Shown here piece after piece: positions 1 to 9,295 of a stretch of DNA of 64,000 nt; position 1 is the first letter of the stretch, and each line of letters begins with the position of its first letter. The notes below the pieces were generated by a model. It made no database searches, was not told the DNA's origin, and saw only the letters and a list, made by a program, of their open reading frames with translations. Made by a program: the position numbers and the translations under genes. The stretch lies in the NCBI RefSeq assembly GCF_001894785.1, contig NZ_BCWW01000003.1:620001-684000 (forward strand), read 5' to 3'. The DNA comes from Rhodococcoides fascians NBRC 12155 = LMG 3623. Lineage in GTDB: Bacteria > Actinomycetota > Actinomycetes > Mycobacteriales > Mycobacteriaceae.

Positions 1-1473
1 GTGATGAGCGATCTATTGAACCGAGATACTCGACGCGCGGCCGCACGCAGTTCCCGTGTGAGCACCGGGCCTACGCCCGATCAGTCACGAACGCTCGCTG
101 CAGTGGCCTTCAAAACCTCCGGGTTGGTGGTGGTCATCGCCACGACCCTGGTTCTGATCACCCTTGTCTCGGTCAACAGCGATCTCACCGGAACCCTCGG
201 TGCCATCGCCGGTTCCTGGTTCGCGGTGCACCTGGTGCCGCTGAGTATCGGTGGCACGTCGATGGGCGTCGCCCCGATGCTTCCGACCCTCGTCGTCGCC
301 TGGTCCGTCGCACGCACGGTTCACCACGCGGTGGACGAGACCACCGACCGTCGCATGGTCAGGTGGGTGTTCGCCGCGTCGATGGCCGGACCCCTCGCCG
401 TCACGGCCATCGCTCTGGCCGTCGCCAAGGATGCGTCGACGGTTATCGGACTGTCGAGCCCCAACGCACTCGTCGCCTTCTCGTGGGTGGCCGGAGTACA
501 CGCAGCGGCGTCGGGCACCGGCTTGGTCCTGGCTCGCTGGGACACTCTGGTGATCGATCGACACCTTCCAGACTGGGTACGCGCACTCGTCGCGCCGCTC
601 GTGCGGTCCGTTTCGGTGCTGATGGCCGGCGGCGCCGCCATCGTGCTGTTGGCTCTGCTCGCCTCCTGGGACACCGCCGGTTCACTGCTCGACAACGGAC
701 GCACCCTCGTCGGCATGCTGGGACTGACCGTGCTGTCGGTGCTGTACCTGCCGAACATCGTCCTCGGTGCCCTCGCCGTCGCGACGGGGTCCTCGGCGAG
801 CTTCGGAGACGCATCGGTCAGCCTGTTCTCGACGACCGGCGGGCCGCTCCCACCGCTCCCGATCCTCGCCGTCCTCCCCGAGGGCTCCGCGCAGACGATC
901 TGGGTCGTCATGCTCGTCGTTCCCATCGCAGCCGGGCTACTCCTGGGACGCGACTGCGCGATCCGAAGCGTGGACGTCCAGGTCGCGGTCTCCTCGGTGT
1001 GGGCGGTAGCCGCCGTCACCGGAGCCCTCGCCGCGGTGTTCGGCTACGCCGCAGGCGGCAACCTCGGCACGTTCGGAACAGTCGAAGTAACCGTGTGGAG
1101 CTTCGCACTGTTGACCTTCGCCTGGCTCGGCGTCGTCGGATCCGCTTCGGCCGCCCTCGTCGTGTGGCGTCGAGCAGACCCGGAACCCGACCACGAACCC
1201 CACGACCGATCCGGTACCGAGCAGCCCGTGCCGGCGACCGTGCCCGCAGCAGAACTGGCCATTCAACCGCCTGCGTCGGAGCCGGACGAGGCTGTCGCGG
1301 ACACCGTCGTCGAGGCCGAGGTCGTCGACGAGAAGCCGGTCGCGACAGTGGAAGCAGACGATCCGATCGCGGCAGACGCCGAATCCGAGGAACCGCTAGA
1401 GGCCGAGATCGTCGCTCCGCCCCCGGCCCAGGACGACGCGTCGAGCACTGCGGAGGACGGACCTGCCCGGTAG
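1..1473 (+). CDS. perM: DUF6350 / PerM-like polytopic membrane protein
   Basis: Integral membrane protein of the DUF6350 family. The M. tuberculosis member PerM (Rv0955) supports cell division during persistence. About ten hydrophobic segments lie between residues ~38 and ~392, followed by a ~95-residue Glu/Asp/Ala/Pro-rich tail that is probably cytoplasmic and disordered. It stands directly before purN and purH, as in M. tuberculosis, which supports the family call. The window opens on its first codons: GTG at 1 and ATG at 4 are both possible, and no ribosome binding site can be seen, so a start further upstream is not excluded. Function is inferred from family and synteny. Confidence 0.8.
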   Translation: MMSDLLNRDTRRAAARSSRVSTGPTPDQSRTLAAVAFKTSGLVVVIATTLVLITLVSVNSDLTGTLGAIAGSWFAVHLVPLSIGGTSMGVAPMLPTLVVAWSVARTVHHAVDETTDRRMVRWVFAASMAGPLAVTAIALAVAKDASTVIGLSSPNALVAFSWVAGVHAAASGTGLVLARWDTLVIDRHLPDWVRALVAPLVRSVSVLMAGGAAIVLLALLASWDTAGSLLDNGRTLVGMLGLTVLSVLYLPNIVLGALAVATGSSASFGDASVSLFSTTGGPLPPLPILAVLPEGSAQTIWVVMLVVPIAAGLLLGRDCAIRSVDVQVAVSSVWAVAAVTGALAAVFGYAAGGNLGTFGTVEVTVWSFALLTFAWLGVVGSASAALVVWRRADPEPDHEPHDRSGTEQPVPATVPAAELAIQPPASEPDEAVADTVVEAEVVDEKPVATVEADDPIAADAESEEPLEAEIVAPPPAQDDASSTAEDGPAR

Positions 1474-1552
1474 GGGCGCGGGTCGGAGCGACTAGGCTTT
1501 CTGCTGGCTCGAACGATCCCCTCAATACCTCAGGAGTAGTGCGCTGACTGCC

Positions 1553-2167
1553 TTGCGTGAGACACCCGCGCGGGTCGTCGTCCTCGCGTCGGGGACCGGC
1601 TCGCTCCTGCAGTCGCTCGTCGCCGCGACAACTGCCGAGGACTACCCGGCACGCATCGTGGCCGTCGGAGTCGATCGAGAGTGCGCGGCCGCTCGTCATG
1701 CCGACGATGCCGCGATCCCACATTTTCGTATCGGCTTGCGAGACTTCGCCGATCGGTCGGCCTGGGATGCGGCGCTCACCGACGCTGCCCTGGGGTTCGA
1801 GCCCGATCTGATCGTCACCGCAGGGTTCATGAAGATCCTCGGTCCTCGATTTCTCGACGCGTTCGCCGGCCGAATCGTCAACACGCACCCCGCGCTGCTG
1901 CCGTCGTTCCCCGGTGCGCACGCCGTTCGAGACGCGCTGGACCACGGCGTGAAACTGACCGGTTCGACGGTGCATCTGGTCGATTCCGGTGTCGACACCG
2001 GGCCGATCCTGGCTCAGGAAGCCGTGCCTGTACTCGACGGCGACGACGAAGCCGCATTGCACGAACGCATCAAGACTGTGGAACGACGGTTGCTGGTCGA
2101 CGTGATCGCAGCGGTCGCAGCCAAAGGTGTCACCTCCGATGGACGAAAGGCTCAGATAATCCGATGA
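1553..2167 (+). CDS. purN: Phosphoribosylglycinamide formyltransferase (GAR transformylase)
   Basis: Transfers the formyl group of 10-formyltetrahydrofolate to GAR in the third step of purine synthesis (cytoplasm). The N-terminal [15 protein letters not shown] phosphate-binding loop, the [12 protein letters not shown] segment with the catalytic Asn/His pair, and the GVDTGPI loop are all present. At 204 residues it has the usual PurN length. The start is uncertain: an AGGAG at 1532-1536 lies 7 nt before an in-frame CTG at 1544 but 16 nt before the TTG at 1553, so the protein may begin three codons earlier with CTG. Its stop overlaps the purH start (ATGA), indicating translational coupling. Confidence 0.95.
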   Translation: MRETPARVVVLASGTGSLLQSLVAATTAEDYPARIVAVGVDRECAAARHADDAAIPHFRIGLRDFADRSAWDAALTDAALGFEPDLIVTAGFMKILGPRFLDAFAGRIVNTHPALLPSFPGAHAVRDALDHGVKLTGSTVHLVDSGVDTGPILAQEAVPVLDGDDEAALHERIKTVERRLLVDVIAAVAAKGVTSDGRKAQIIR

Positions 2168-3720
2168 GTGAACGTAAAGCGGTGCGCCGCGCACTGGTCA
2201 GTGTCTACGACAAGACCGGACTGATCGAACTTGCGACCGGTTTGCATGCCGCGGGCGTCGCTCTGGTGTCCACCGGATCGACGGCGAGCAAGATCGCCGA
2301 CGCCGGAATCCCGGTCACCAAGGTCGAGGACCTCACCGGATTCCCCGAAACCCTCGAGGGTCGCGTCAAGACGCTGCATCCTCGCGTCCATGCCGGGGTC
2401 CTCGCCGACACCCGCAAGCCCGAGCACATGGCTCAGCTCGACGAGCTTGGCATCGAGGCGTTCGAGCTCGTCGTGGTCAACCTGTACCCGTTCACCGAGA
2501 CCGTGGCCAGCGGTGCGACACCCGACGAATGCGTCGAGCAGATCGACATCGGTGGCCCGTCGATGGTGCGCGCCGCAGCCAAGAATCACCCCTCGGTCGC
2601 GGTTGTCGTAGACCCGAGTCGGTACGACGACGTACTCACCGCTGTCTCCGGTGGCGGATTCACGCTCGCCGAGCGCACATCTCTTGCCGCGCAGGCATTT
2701 CAGCACACCGCGGCGTACGACGTCGCAGTGGCGTCGTGGATGTCGAGCGTCCTGACCCCCGACACCGAGACCGTTTTCCCGGAGTGGATCGGCGGCACCT
2801 GGGACCGCTCCGCAGTACTTCGGTACGGCGAGAACCCGCACCAGAAGGCTGCCCTGTACGTCGACTCCTCCGCTGCTGCCGGCATCGCTCAGGCCGAGCA
2901 GCTGCACGGAAAAGAGATGTCGTACAACAACTTCACCGATTCGGATGCGGCCTGGCGGGCAGCGTTCGATCACTCGGAGCCCACCGTCGCGATCATCAAG
3001 CACGCCAACCCGTGCGGCATCGCCGTCGGCACCGACATCGCCGAGGCGCACCGAAAGGCGCATGCGTGCGATCCGGTGAGCGCCTACGGCGGCGTCATCG
3101 CGGCCAACCGTGAGGTCACCGTCGAGATGGCCGAGCAGGTCGCCGAGATCTTCACCGAGGTCATCATCGCGCCGTCCTACGCCGACGGCGCACTGGGAGT
3201 GCTGCAGCGCAAGAAGAACATTCGAGTTCTGCTCGCAGAAGCGCCGCCCACGTCGGGCGTCGAACTCAAGCCGATCTCCGGCGGGGCACTGCTGCAGCAG
3301 AGAGACGTCATCGACGCCGACGGCGACGATCCGGCCAACTGGACCCTGGCTGCGGGCGAACCCGCCGACGAGCAGACCCTCAAGGATCTCGAATTCGCTT
3401 GGCGCGCAGGACGAGCCGTCAAGTCCAACGCAATTCTGCTCGCTCACGACGGCGCGTCGGTCGGCGTCGGAATGGGCCAGGTCAACCGCGTCGACGCCGC
3501 CCACCTCGCAGTCCAGCGTGCCGGGGATCGCGTCGTCGGTTCGGTCGCATCGTCCGATGCCTTCTTCCCGTTCCCCGACGGCTTGCAGGTCCTCATGACG
3601 GCGGGCGTCAAAGCCGTTGTGCAGCCCGGTGGTTCGGTCCGCGACAACGAAGTGATCGCTGCTGCCCAAGACGCGGGCGTGACGCTGTATCTGACGGGTT
3701 CGCGGCACTTCGCGCACTAG
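2164..3720 (+). CDS. purH: Bifunctional AICAR formyltransferase / IMP cyclohydrolase
   Basis: Catalyses the last two steps of de novo IMP synthesis. The N-terminal IMP cyclohydrolase (MGS-like) domain spans residues ~1-200 and shows [14 protein letters not shown] and [13 protein letters not shown]. The C-terminal AICAR transformylase domain carries the IIKHANPCG motif with the catalytic Lys-His pair. At 518 residues it is full length. The ATG overlaps the purN stop by 4 nt, so the two are co-translated and both consume 10-formyl-THF. A longer upstream reading in this frame is only the purN shadow. A palindromic element follows the stop. Confidence 0.97.
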   Translation: MSERKAVRRALVSVYDKTGLIELATGLHAAGVALVSTGSTASKIADAGIPVTKVEDLTGFPETLEGRVKTLHPRVHAGVLADTRKPEHMAQLDELGIEAFELVVVNLYPFTETVASGATPDECVEQIDIGGPSMVRAAAKNHPSVAVVVDPSRYDDVLTAVSGGGFTLAERTSLAAQAFQHTAAYDVAVASWMSSVLTPDTETVFPEWIGGTWDRSAVLRYGENPHQKAALYVDSSAAAGIAQAEQLHGKEMSYNNFTDSDAAWRAAFDHSEPTVAIIKHANPCGIAVGTDIAEAHRKAHACDPVSAYGGVIAANREVTVEMAEQVAEIFTEVIIAPSYADGALGVLQRKKNIRVLLAEAPPTSGVELKPISGGALLQQRDVIDADGDDPANWTLAAGEPADEQTLKDLEFAWRAGRAVKSNAILLAHDGASVGVGMGQVNRVDAAHLAVQRAGDRVVGSVASSDAFFPFPDGLQVLMTAGVKAVVQPGGSVRDNEVIAAAQDAGVTLYLTGSRHFAH

Positions 3721-3729
3721 CTGTTCCGT

Positions 3730-3786
3730 CGAGATCGCAGTTGTGCAGCCTTTTACACCATTTCCGCTCGCATAACTGCGATCTCG
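3730..3786. repeat. Palindromic repeat copy 1, flanking the DUF559 gene
   Basis: A perfect 13-bp inverted repeat (arms 3730-3742 and 3774-3786, CGAGATCGCAGTT and its complement) follows the purH stop. A diverged copy with the same outer sequence occurs at 4739-4795 in the same orientation, so the pair brackets the DUF559 gene as imperfect direct repeats. It could terminate purH transcription (no T-tract) or be the boundary of an inserted cassette. Confidence 0.7.
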
Positions 3787-3787
3787 G

Positions 3788-3823
3788 CGATCTGTGGATG
3801 ACCGAATAGTTGTCCACAGATCG
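3788..3823. repeat. Perfect 11-bp inverted repeat upstream of the DUF559 gene
   Basis: Arms CGATCTGTGGA (3788-3798) and TCCACAGATCG (3813-3823) are exact complements separated by 14 nt. They lie 45 bp before the ATG of the DUF559 protein. This may be an operator or the stem of a leader hairpin. The TGTGGA core recalls DnaA-box halves but is not a full DnaA box. Confidence 0.55.
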
Positions 3824-3868
3824 CGCTGCTGGCCGTTTCGGGGGGCTCGACCCTGCCAGGGTTGAGCG

Positions 3869-4738
3869 ATGGGGATCGAGTCAGGACCGTTTCGTGGGTC
3901 GGTTGCAGTGCAGTCGGGAGCATTGAGTCGTCATCGACTGAGCCGCGACTATGTACGAGTGTTCCGTGACACGTATGTGCCCGCGGGAACCACCCTGGAT
4001 GCGCGGACCCTGGCTGTGGCGGCATCTGTGTGCGTCGGCAACAGCGCAATTGTCGCGGGTACTTCGGCGGCCGCCATACATGGCGCGCGATGGGTCGACG
4101 CCTCGGTGCCGCCCACTGTGCTTGCGCTGAAAAAATCACATCGAATACCAGGGCTGATCCTCCGGCGCGACTCGATCGAGCCTGCCGATGTGCTCGTTGT
4201 CGGCGGGGTGGCGGTGACCACCCCGGTGCGGACCGCGTTCGATATCGGGCGATGGATTCCGCCACCGCAGTCCGTGATCTTCCTCGATTCACTCGTGGCC
4301 GCGACCGGCCTCGAGCGGGATGCGGTGAGTGCATTCGCGTCACTGCGTCCGAGGTGTCGGGGTATCCGGGTGCTGCTCGACGCCCTCGGTCGGGTGGACG
4401 GAGGCGCGGAATCGCCGCAGGAGACGCGCACCCGACTGTTGCTGATCGATGCTGGACTCCCGAAACCCACCACCCAGATCGACATTCGAGATGCGCGTGG
4501 TCGATTTGTCGCGCGGATCGACATGGGGTGGGAGAGGTGGCGTGTCGGGGTGGAATACGAGGGGGTGCAGCACTGGCTCGACGAGCGTCAGCGGACCCGC
4601 GACATCGAGCGGTACGAGGACCTGCAGCAGTGCGATTGGCATATCGTTCGGGTCAATTCCGAACAACTCCGCCGTCGTCCCGACGAAGTGGTCCGCCGAG
4701 TTCGGGCCAAGCTCCGTGAGGCAGGAGCACCGATCTAG
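3869..4738 (+). CDS. AbiEi-like / DUF559 (Vsr-fold) protein
   Basis: Actinobacterial orphan of the AbiEi-antitoxin-like plus DUF559 type. The N-terminal ~90 residues look like the domain seen in type IV AbiEi antitoxins (an LSRHRLSR...FRDTYVPAG pattern). The C-terminal part (residues ~176-285) resembles a Vsr / PD-(D/E)XK nuclease fold, with an ETRTRLLL helix, a RIDMGW acidic position and a VEYEGVQHW strand. No cognate nucleotidyltransferase (AbiEii) lies next to it, so a toxin-antitoxin role is not supported. It splits the purH-chelatase neighbours that are adjacent in M. tuberculosis and is bracketed by two related palindromes, which suggests a later insertion. Nuclease activity is inference only. 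Confidence 0.65.
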   Translation: MGIESGPFRGSVAVQSGALSRHRLSRDYVRVFRDTYVPAGTTLDARTLAVAASVCVGNSAIVAGTSAAAIHGARWVDASVPPTVLALKKSHRIPGLILRRDSIEPADVLVVGGVAVTTPVRTAFDIGRWIPPPQSVIFLDSLVAATGLERDAVSAFASLRPRCRGIRVLLDALGRVDGGAESPQETRTRLLLIDAGLPKPTTQIDIRDARGRFVARIDMGWERWRVGVEYEGVQHWLDERQRTRDIERYEDLQQCDWHIVRVNSEQLRRRPDEVVRRVRAKLREAGAPI

Positions 4739-4795
4739 CGAGATCGCAGTTGTGCAGGGCATTTGTCCAGTTCGGGTGGCATAAGTGCGAACTCG
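4739..4795. repeat. Palindromic repeat copy 2, flanking the DUF559 gene
   Basis: Begins at the last base region of the DUF559 stop. Arms 4739-4751 and 4783-4795 pair over 13 positions with two mismatches. The first ~18 nt are the same as those of the copy at 3730, and the terminal CATAA-TGCGA-CTCGGCG portion is also shared. The interior differs. Confidence 0.65.
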
Positions 4796-4854
4796 GCGGA
4801 ACCACAACGGACCACTAGATGGCAGCAATCGTCAAACGCTCGTAGCGTGGAGAA

Positions 4855-6240
4855 GTGACCTCCACCAAACCTGGCATCTCCACTCTCGGCGAACTCAAGG
4901 CATCCGGACATCGGCAGCGGTCGATCAAGGAAGAGCTCCGCGAAAATCTTTTGACGGCGTTGCGTGACGGCGAAGATCCGTGGCCGGGGATCGTCGGCTT
5001 CGGGTCGACGGTGCTGCCGCAATTCGAGCGCGCGATTCTGGCCGGTCATGACGTCGTTCTGTTGGGTGAGCGTGGGCAGGGCAAGACGCGTTTGCTGCGT
5101 ACCCTCAATCTGCTGCTCGACGAGTGGGTGCCGGTGATCGCCGGTGCCGAACTGGGCGAGCATCCGTACGAGCCCATCACCCCTGCGAGTATTCGTAGAG
5201 CGAAGGAACTGGGCGACGACCTGCCCATCGAGTGGCGGCACCGCAGCGAGCGGTACGCAGAGAAGCTCGCGACCCCGGATACTTCGGTGGCCGACCTCGT
5301 CGGCGATGTCGATCCGGTGAAGGTCGCCGAGGGCCGCAGCCTGGGCGACCCGGAGACCATTCACTTCGGTCTGGTTCCGCGGAGTCACCGCGGCATCGTG
5401 GCGATCAACGAACTTCCCGACCTCGCCGAGCGCATCCAGGTGTCGCTGCTCAACGTCATGGAGGAGCGCGACATTCAGGTCCGCGGCTACACCCTGCGGC
5501 TGCCACTCGACGTCATGCTGGTGGCGAGCGCGAACCCCGAGGACTACACCAATCGCGGACGCATCATCACCCCGCTCAAGGACCGCTTCGGGGCCGAGAT
5601 CAGGACGCACTACCCCCTCGAGCTGGACGACGAAGTAGCCGTCATCGATCAGGAAGCGGATCTTCAGGCCGCCGTCCCGACCTACCTGCTCGAGGTGCTC
5701 GCTCGCTTCACTCGGCTGCTGCGCGAGTCGCCGTCGGTGGATCAGCGCTCCGGCGTGTCCGCTCGATTCGCGATCGCAGCCGCCGAAACCATCGCTGCCG
5801 CAGCCGTTCACCGTGCCGCGATCCTCGGCGAGGCCGAGCCCGTGGCCCGGCCGGTCGATCTCGGCACGATCATCGAGGTGCTGCGTGGCAAGGTCGAATT
5901 CGAGTCCGGTGAGGAAGGCCGCGAGATCGAGGTTCTCGAACACATGTTGCGCCGCGCGACCGCCGATACCGTCCGGGCACACCTCGGCGGTATCAACCTT
6001 GCCGCGCTGGTAACGGCAGTCGAGACCGGTGAGCCCATCGTCACCGGCGACCGCATCACCGCCAAGGCTCTGCTCGACGAGCTACCCGACGTCGAGGTCA
6101 TCGGCGACATCCACGAACGGCTGAACGCCGCGTCCGATGGCGAAAAAGCAGCCGCGGTCGAACTCGCACTCGAAGGTCTCTACCTCGCGCGTCGGATCTC
6201 GAAGGATCCCGACGACGACGGCCAGACGGTGTACAGCTGA
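4855..6240 (+). CDS. MoxR/chelatase-type AAA ATPase (Rv0958-like)
   Basis: AAA+ ATPase related to magnesium-chelatase subunit I and MoxR proteins, 461 residues. It has a P-loop-type GERGQGKTRLL (residue ~70), a Walker-B-like VAINELPDL followed by a sensor-type VASANPEDY, and a C-terminal lid region. It starts with GTG at 4855 and its TGA overlaps the ATG of the VWA gene. MoxR-type ATPases paired with von Willebrand A proteins usually act together in remodelling or metal insertion. The annotation 'magnesium chelatase' is probably historical, since no chlorophyll or cobalamin genes lie nearby. The substrate is unknown. Confidence 0.85.
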   Translation: MTSTKPGISTLGELKASGHRQRSIKEELRENLLTALRDGEDPWPGIVGFGSTVLPQFERAILAGHDVVLLGERGQGKTRLLRTLNLLLDEWVPVIAGAELGEHPYEPITPASIRRAKELGDDLPIEWRHRSERYAEKLATPDTSVADLVGDVDPVKVAEGRSLGDPETIHFGLVPRSHRGIVAINELPDLAERIQVSLLNVMEERDIQVRGYTLRLPLDVMLVASANPEDYTNRGRIITPLKDRFGAEIRTHYPLELDDEVAVIDQEADLQAAVPTYLLEVLARFTRLLRESPSVDQRSGVSARFAIAAAETIAAAAVHRAAILGEAEPVARPVDLGTIIEVLRGKVEFESGEEGREIEVLEHMLRRATADTVRAHLGGINLAALVTAVETGEPIVTGDRITAKALLDELPDVEVIGDIHERLNAASDGEKAAAVELALEGLYLARRISKDPDDDGQTVYS

Positions 6241-8186
6241 TGCGTCGTTCCAGATACGGGCCGTATCACGACGGGCCGGATCCCCTTGCGCCACCGGTGG
6301 ATCTGCGCGAGGCGCTCGACGCCATCGGCGAGGACGTGCTCGAGGGGGCGTCCCCGCGTCGGGCATTGCAAGAGATGCTGCGGCGTGGGACGAAGAACAT
6401 GCGTGGGCTCGACGACCTGGCTGCCCAGGCGGCCAAGCGTCGCCGAGATCTGTTGAAGAAGAACAACTTGGACGGCACGCTGCAGGAAGTGCGTGAGCTG
6501 CTGGACAAGGCGGTGCTCGAGGAGCGCAAGGCGTTGGCTCGTGCCCTCGACGACGATGCGCGGTTCCAGGAGATGCAGATCGGCGATCTGTCTCCGTCCA
6601 CCGCCCAAGCGGTGCAGGAGCTGTCGGATTACGACTGGCGTTCGTCGGAGGGGCGCGAGAACTACGAGAAGATCAAGGATCTGCTCGGCCGCGAGATGCT
6701 CGATCAGCGATTCGCCGGCATGAAGCAGGCTCTCGAAGGTGCCACCGAGCAGGATCGTCAGGCCATCAGCGAGATGCTGAAGGACCTCAACGAGCTGCTC
6801 GACGCCCACAACAAGGGCGAGAACACCGACGAGCAGTTCGACGAGTTCATGAACAAGCACGGTCAGCATTTTCCGGAGAATCCGAAGAATGTCGACGAGC
6901 TACTCGATTCACTGGCGGAAAGGGCTGCCGCCGCGCAGCGACTACGCAACTCTCTGACTCCCGAGCAGCGAGCCGAGTTGGATGCGTTGGCGCAGCAGGC
7001 CTTCGGTGATTCGAACCTGCTGGATCAGCTCGATCAACTGGATCAGAATCTGCAGCAGGCCCGGCCCGGTGAGGATTGGGACGGTTCGCAGAACTTCCGC
7101 GGCGAGAACGGAATGGGTCTGGGCGACGGTACCGGGGCCCTGCAGGACATTGCCGATCTCGAGAATCTGGGCAATCAGCTCTCGCAGCAATACAACGGGG
7201 CAGCGTTGGACGATATCGACGCCGACGCGTTGCTGAAGCAACTCGGACCGGAGGCTGCGGCCGATGCCCGGATGCTCTCCGAGCTCGAAAAGGCGCTGCA
7301 GCAGCAAGGTTTCATGGACAAGGGTGCCGACGGTCAGTGGCGTCTGTCGCCCAAGGCGATGCGTCAGCTGGGGCAGTCGGCGCTCAAAGATGTTGCGGGC
7401 ACCATTTCCCGACGCAGCGGCGAGCGAGATACTCGCAAGGCCGGCGCGATGGGTGAGCCGACGGGAGCGTCGCGCACCTGGGAATTCGGCGACACCGAAC
7501 CGTGGGACGTGACCCGCACGGTCAACAATGCCGTCCTGCGTACGGCTGCACAGGGATCGGGCTTTCCGGTGCAGCTACAGGTGACAGATGTGGAGATCAG
7601 CGAGACCGAAACCCGGACGCAGGCTGCGGTGGCGTTGTTGGTCGACACGTCGTTCTCGATGGTGATGGACGGCCGCTGGGTGCCGATGAAGCGCACCGCA
7701 CTGGCTCTGAATCATCTGGTGAGTACTCGTTTTCGCGGTGACGATCTGCAGCTGATCGGATTCGGCAGGCACGCACAGACTTTGACGGCGTCGGAGCTGG
7801 CCGGCCTGGACGGTGCCTACGATCAGGGCACCAATCTGCATCACGCGTTGATGCTCGCAGTGCGGCATCTGCGTCGGCATCCCAATGCGCAGCCGGTGGT
7901 CTTGATCGTCACCGACGGTGAGCCGACGGCTCATCTGGAGCCGGACGGCCATGCGTATTTCGATTACCCGCCGTCGTCGAAGACGTTGGGGTTGACGGTG
8001 CGTGAGCTCGATACCGTCGCGAAACTCGGTGCGCAGGTGACGATTTTCCGTCTCGGTGACGATCCCGGTCTGGCCCGGGTGGTGGACAAGATGGCCGAAC
8101 GGGTCGGCGGCAGGGTCATCGCGCCGGATCTGGACGGATTGGGTGCTGCAGTGGTGAGCGACTACCTCAAGCGTCGACGGTCGTAG
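6240..8186 (+). CDS. VWA-domain protein, partner of the AAA ATPase (Rv0959-like)
   Basis: A 648-residue cytoplasmic protein, with no signal peptide or membrane segment seen. The first ~400 residues are charged, helical and Gln/Asp/Leu-rich. The C-terminal ~200 residues form a von Willebrand A domain with a MIDAS motif, DTSFSMVMDG, and a later TDGEPTAHL. It is translationally coupled to the preceding AAA ATPase (TGATG at 6238-6242), an arrangement typical of MoxR-VWA pairs in which the VWA protein presents the substrate or adaptor. It ends on the base before the stop of the convergent DUF1707 gene. The biochemical role is not known. Confidence 0.85.
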   Translation: MRRSRYGPYHDGPDPLAPPVDLREALDAIGEDVLEGASPRRALQEMLRRGTKNMRGLDDLAAQAAKRRRDLLKKNNLDGTLQEVRELLDKAVLEERKALARALDDDARFQEMQIGDLSPSTAQAVQELSDYDWRSSEGRENYEKIKDLLGREMLDQRFAGMKQALEGATEQDRQAISEMLKDLNELLDAHNKGENTDEQFDEFMNKHGQHFPENPKNVDELLDSLAERAAAAQRLRNSLTPEQRAELDALAQQAFGDSNLLDQLDQLDQNLQQARPGEDWDGSQNFRGENGMGLGDGTGALQDIADLENLGNQLSQQYNGAALDDIDADALLKQLGPEAAADARMLSELEKALQQQGFMDKGADGQWRLSPKAMRQLGQSALKDVAGTISRRSGERDTRKAGAMGEPTGASRTWEFGDTEPWDVTRTVNNAVLRTAAQGSGFPVQLQVTDVEISETETRTQAAVALLVDTSFSMVMDGRWVPMKRTALALNHLVSTRFRGDDLQLIGFGRHAQTLTASELAGLDGAYDQGTNLHHALMLAVRHLRRHPNAQPVVLIVTDGEPTAHLEPDGHAYFDYPPSSKTLGLTVRELDTVAKLGAQVTIFRLGDDPGLARVVDKMAERVGGRVIAPDLDGLGAAVVSDYLKRRRS

Positions 8187-8759
8187 TCACTTCTCTGCTG
8201 CCTTGATGTCCACCGAGACTCCGCCCCAGAAGGCGAGTCCGGTGATGACCACCCGGGGCGCACCGGGGTGCGTGGCGCTGACGTGCTCGAATCCGCCCAT
8301 GATCCCGGTGCCGCGGACCTCGACGCCGATGCCGGGCGGCACTGTGATCTCGATGCCGCCCATGATCGCGACGCAGTTGATCGTGGTTTCCTGGGCCGAG
8401 AACGTCGCTCGGCGTAGGTCGAGTTCCACTCCGCCCCAGAAGGCGAGCGCGTCGATGCGTGCGGCGACGGTCCATTCGCCTTTGCGAACCGAGCCGCTCA
8501 TGATCGCGATGGCCCGATCGGTCTGGGGCGCACCGGTCTGCGTCGTCTGCGGAGGTGGGGTGAGGGCCAGATCGTCGGTCAACAGGTCCAAGTCGCCGTA
8601 GGTCTTCGCTCGGTACGCCGCGGCCGTCCGCTCGTCGTACTCGGTGACGGTCAGTTGACCGTTGGCGAACGCGTCGCTCAGCAGCTGCGCCACGAGGTTG
8701 CGATCGGCATCGGCAGCGCGCACCGTACTTCGATTTCGGTCGGGTAGTTGGTCGCTCAC
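8187..8759 (-). CDS. DUF1707 domain protein with LiaF-like C-terminus
   Basis: A 190-residue protein. The N-terminal DUF1707 domain (residues ~8-65) has the RAADADRNLVAQLLSDAF...LTVTEYDERTAAAYRAKTYGDL pattern common in actinobacteria. The C-terminal half (residues ~95-190) is Gly/Ile/Val-rich with repeats such as AFWGGVELDLR and IMGGIEITVP, like the DUF2154/LiaF beta-helical domain. LiaF-like domains often act in envelope-stress sensing, but no partner kinase lies here. The GTG start at 8759 is preferred because homology to DUF1707 begins shortly after it; an ATG twelve codons upstream is possible. The stop directly abuts the VWA gene stop. Confidence 0.75.
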   Translation of the reverse strand: MSDQLPDRNRSTVRAADADRNLVAQLLSDAFANGQLTVTEYDERTAAAYRAKTYGDLDLLTDDLALTPPPQTTQTGAPQTDRAIAIMSGSVRKGEWTVAARIDALAFWGGVELDLRRATFSAQETTINCVAIMGGIEITVPPGIGVEVRGTGIMGGFEHVSATHPGAPRVVITGLAFWGGVSVDIKAAEK

Positions 8760-8784
8760 CGGTCGGACATTACCGGCGACCGGG

Positions 8785-9249
8785 TCAGGCCGCATTCAGG
8801 ATTGCGCGATGACCCAGCGGCGACGCCAGCGTGATCTGCATGGTGGCGTAGACGGCAACCATGATGCAGGACTTGTCCTCGGCGTCCGGTCTGGTCCCGG
8901 TACGCAGTTCGATCGTGACGGCCGTATCGGTCTCGGTCACCGTCGCGTCGGCTCCGTAGCACTCGGGCGTGCCGGTGACGAAGTGCACCGCGATGGTGTT
9001 GGGGGACACCTGGCTCCACGACTCGAACGGAGTGGTCGTCGCACGGATCAGATCCGGGGTCGACTCGAACATCGTGCCGACGTCGCCGACGGGAACCTCG
9101 TGGGGGACGGGCGGCGCGCTGGGTTGCTGGACGAACCCGATGGGGGTGGTGGAGTTCGTTGTCGGTGTCGTCTCGTCGTCGTCACCGGCGGCGGTGCTGC
9201 AGCCGGCCAAGAGCAGGCACAGCATGACACCTGCAGCGAGAAACCTCAT
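8785..9249 (-). CDS. Putative lipoprotein
   Basis: A 154-residue secreted lipoprotein. The start MRFLAAGVMLCLLLAGC gives a type II signal peptide with a lipobox ending in Cys at residue ~17, followed by a Thr/Asp-rich linker. The mature part (residues ~45-154) has two cysteines (ECYGA and KSCIM) that could form a disulfide. No family is recognised. It lies 25 bp downstream of the DUF1707 gene start on the same strand, so the two are probably co-transcribed. The ATG at 9249 is chosen because it begins the signal peptide; upstream sequence in frame is not protein-like. Confidence 0.7.
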   Translation of the reverse strand: MRFLAAGVMLCLLLAGCSTAAGDDDETTPTTNSTTPIGFVQQPSAPPVPHEVPVGDVGTMFESTPDLIRATTTPFESWSQVSPNTIAVHFVTGTPECYGADATVTETDTAVTIELRTGTRPDAEDKSCIMVAVYATMQITLASPLGHRAILNAA

Positions 9250-9295
9250 GAACCCAAAGTAGCGCTGGGAGCTGAGGAGAACCTTTGTGTTCGTC

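Noticed and set aside
2152..3717. A 521-codon open frame antisense to purH, and similar long antisense frames opposite arcA, the phosphatase, glp, the AEC gene and the AAA ATPase
   Set aside because: They mirror the GC-rich third codon positions of the real genes, show no motifs, and have Arg/His/Gly-biased composition; these are shadows.
3869..4738. A complete AbiE type IV toxin-antitoxin system
   Set aside because: No AbiEii nucleotidyltransferase gene lies on either side; only the AbiEi-like part with a DUF559 tail is present.
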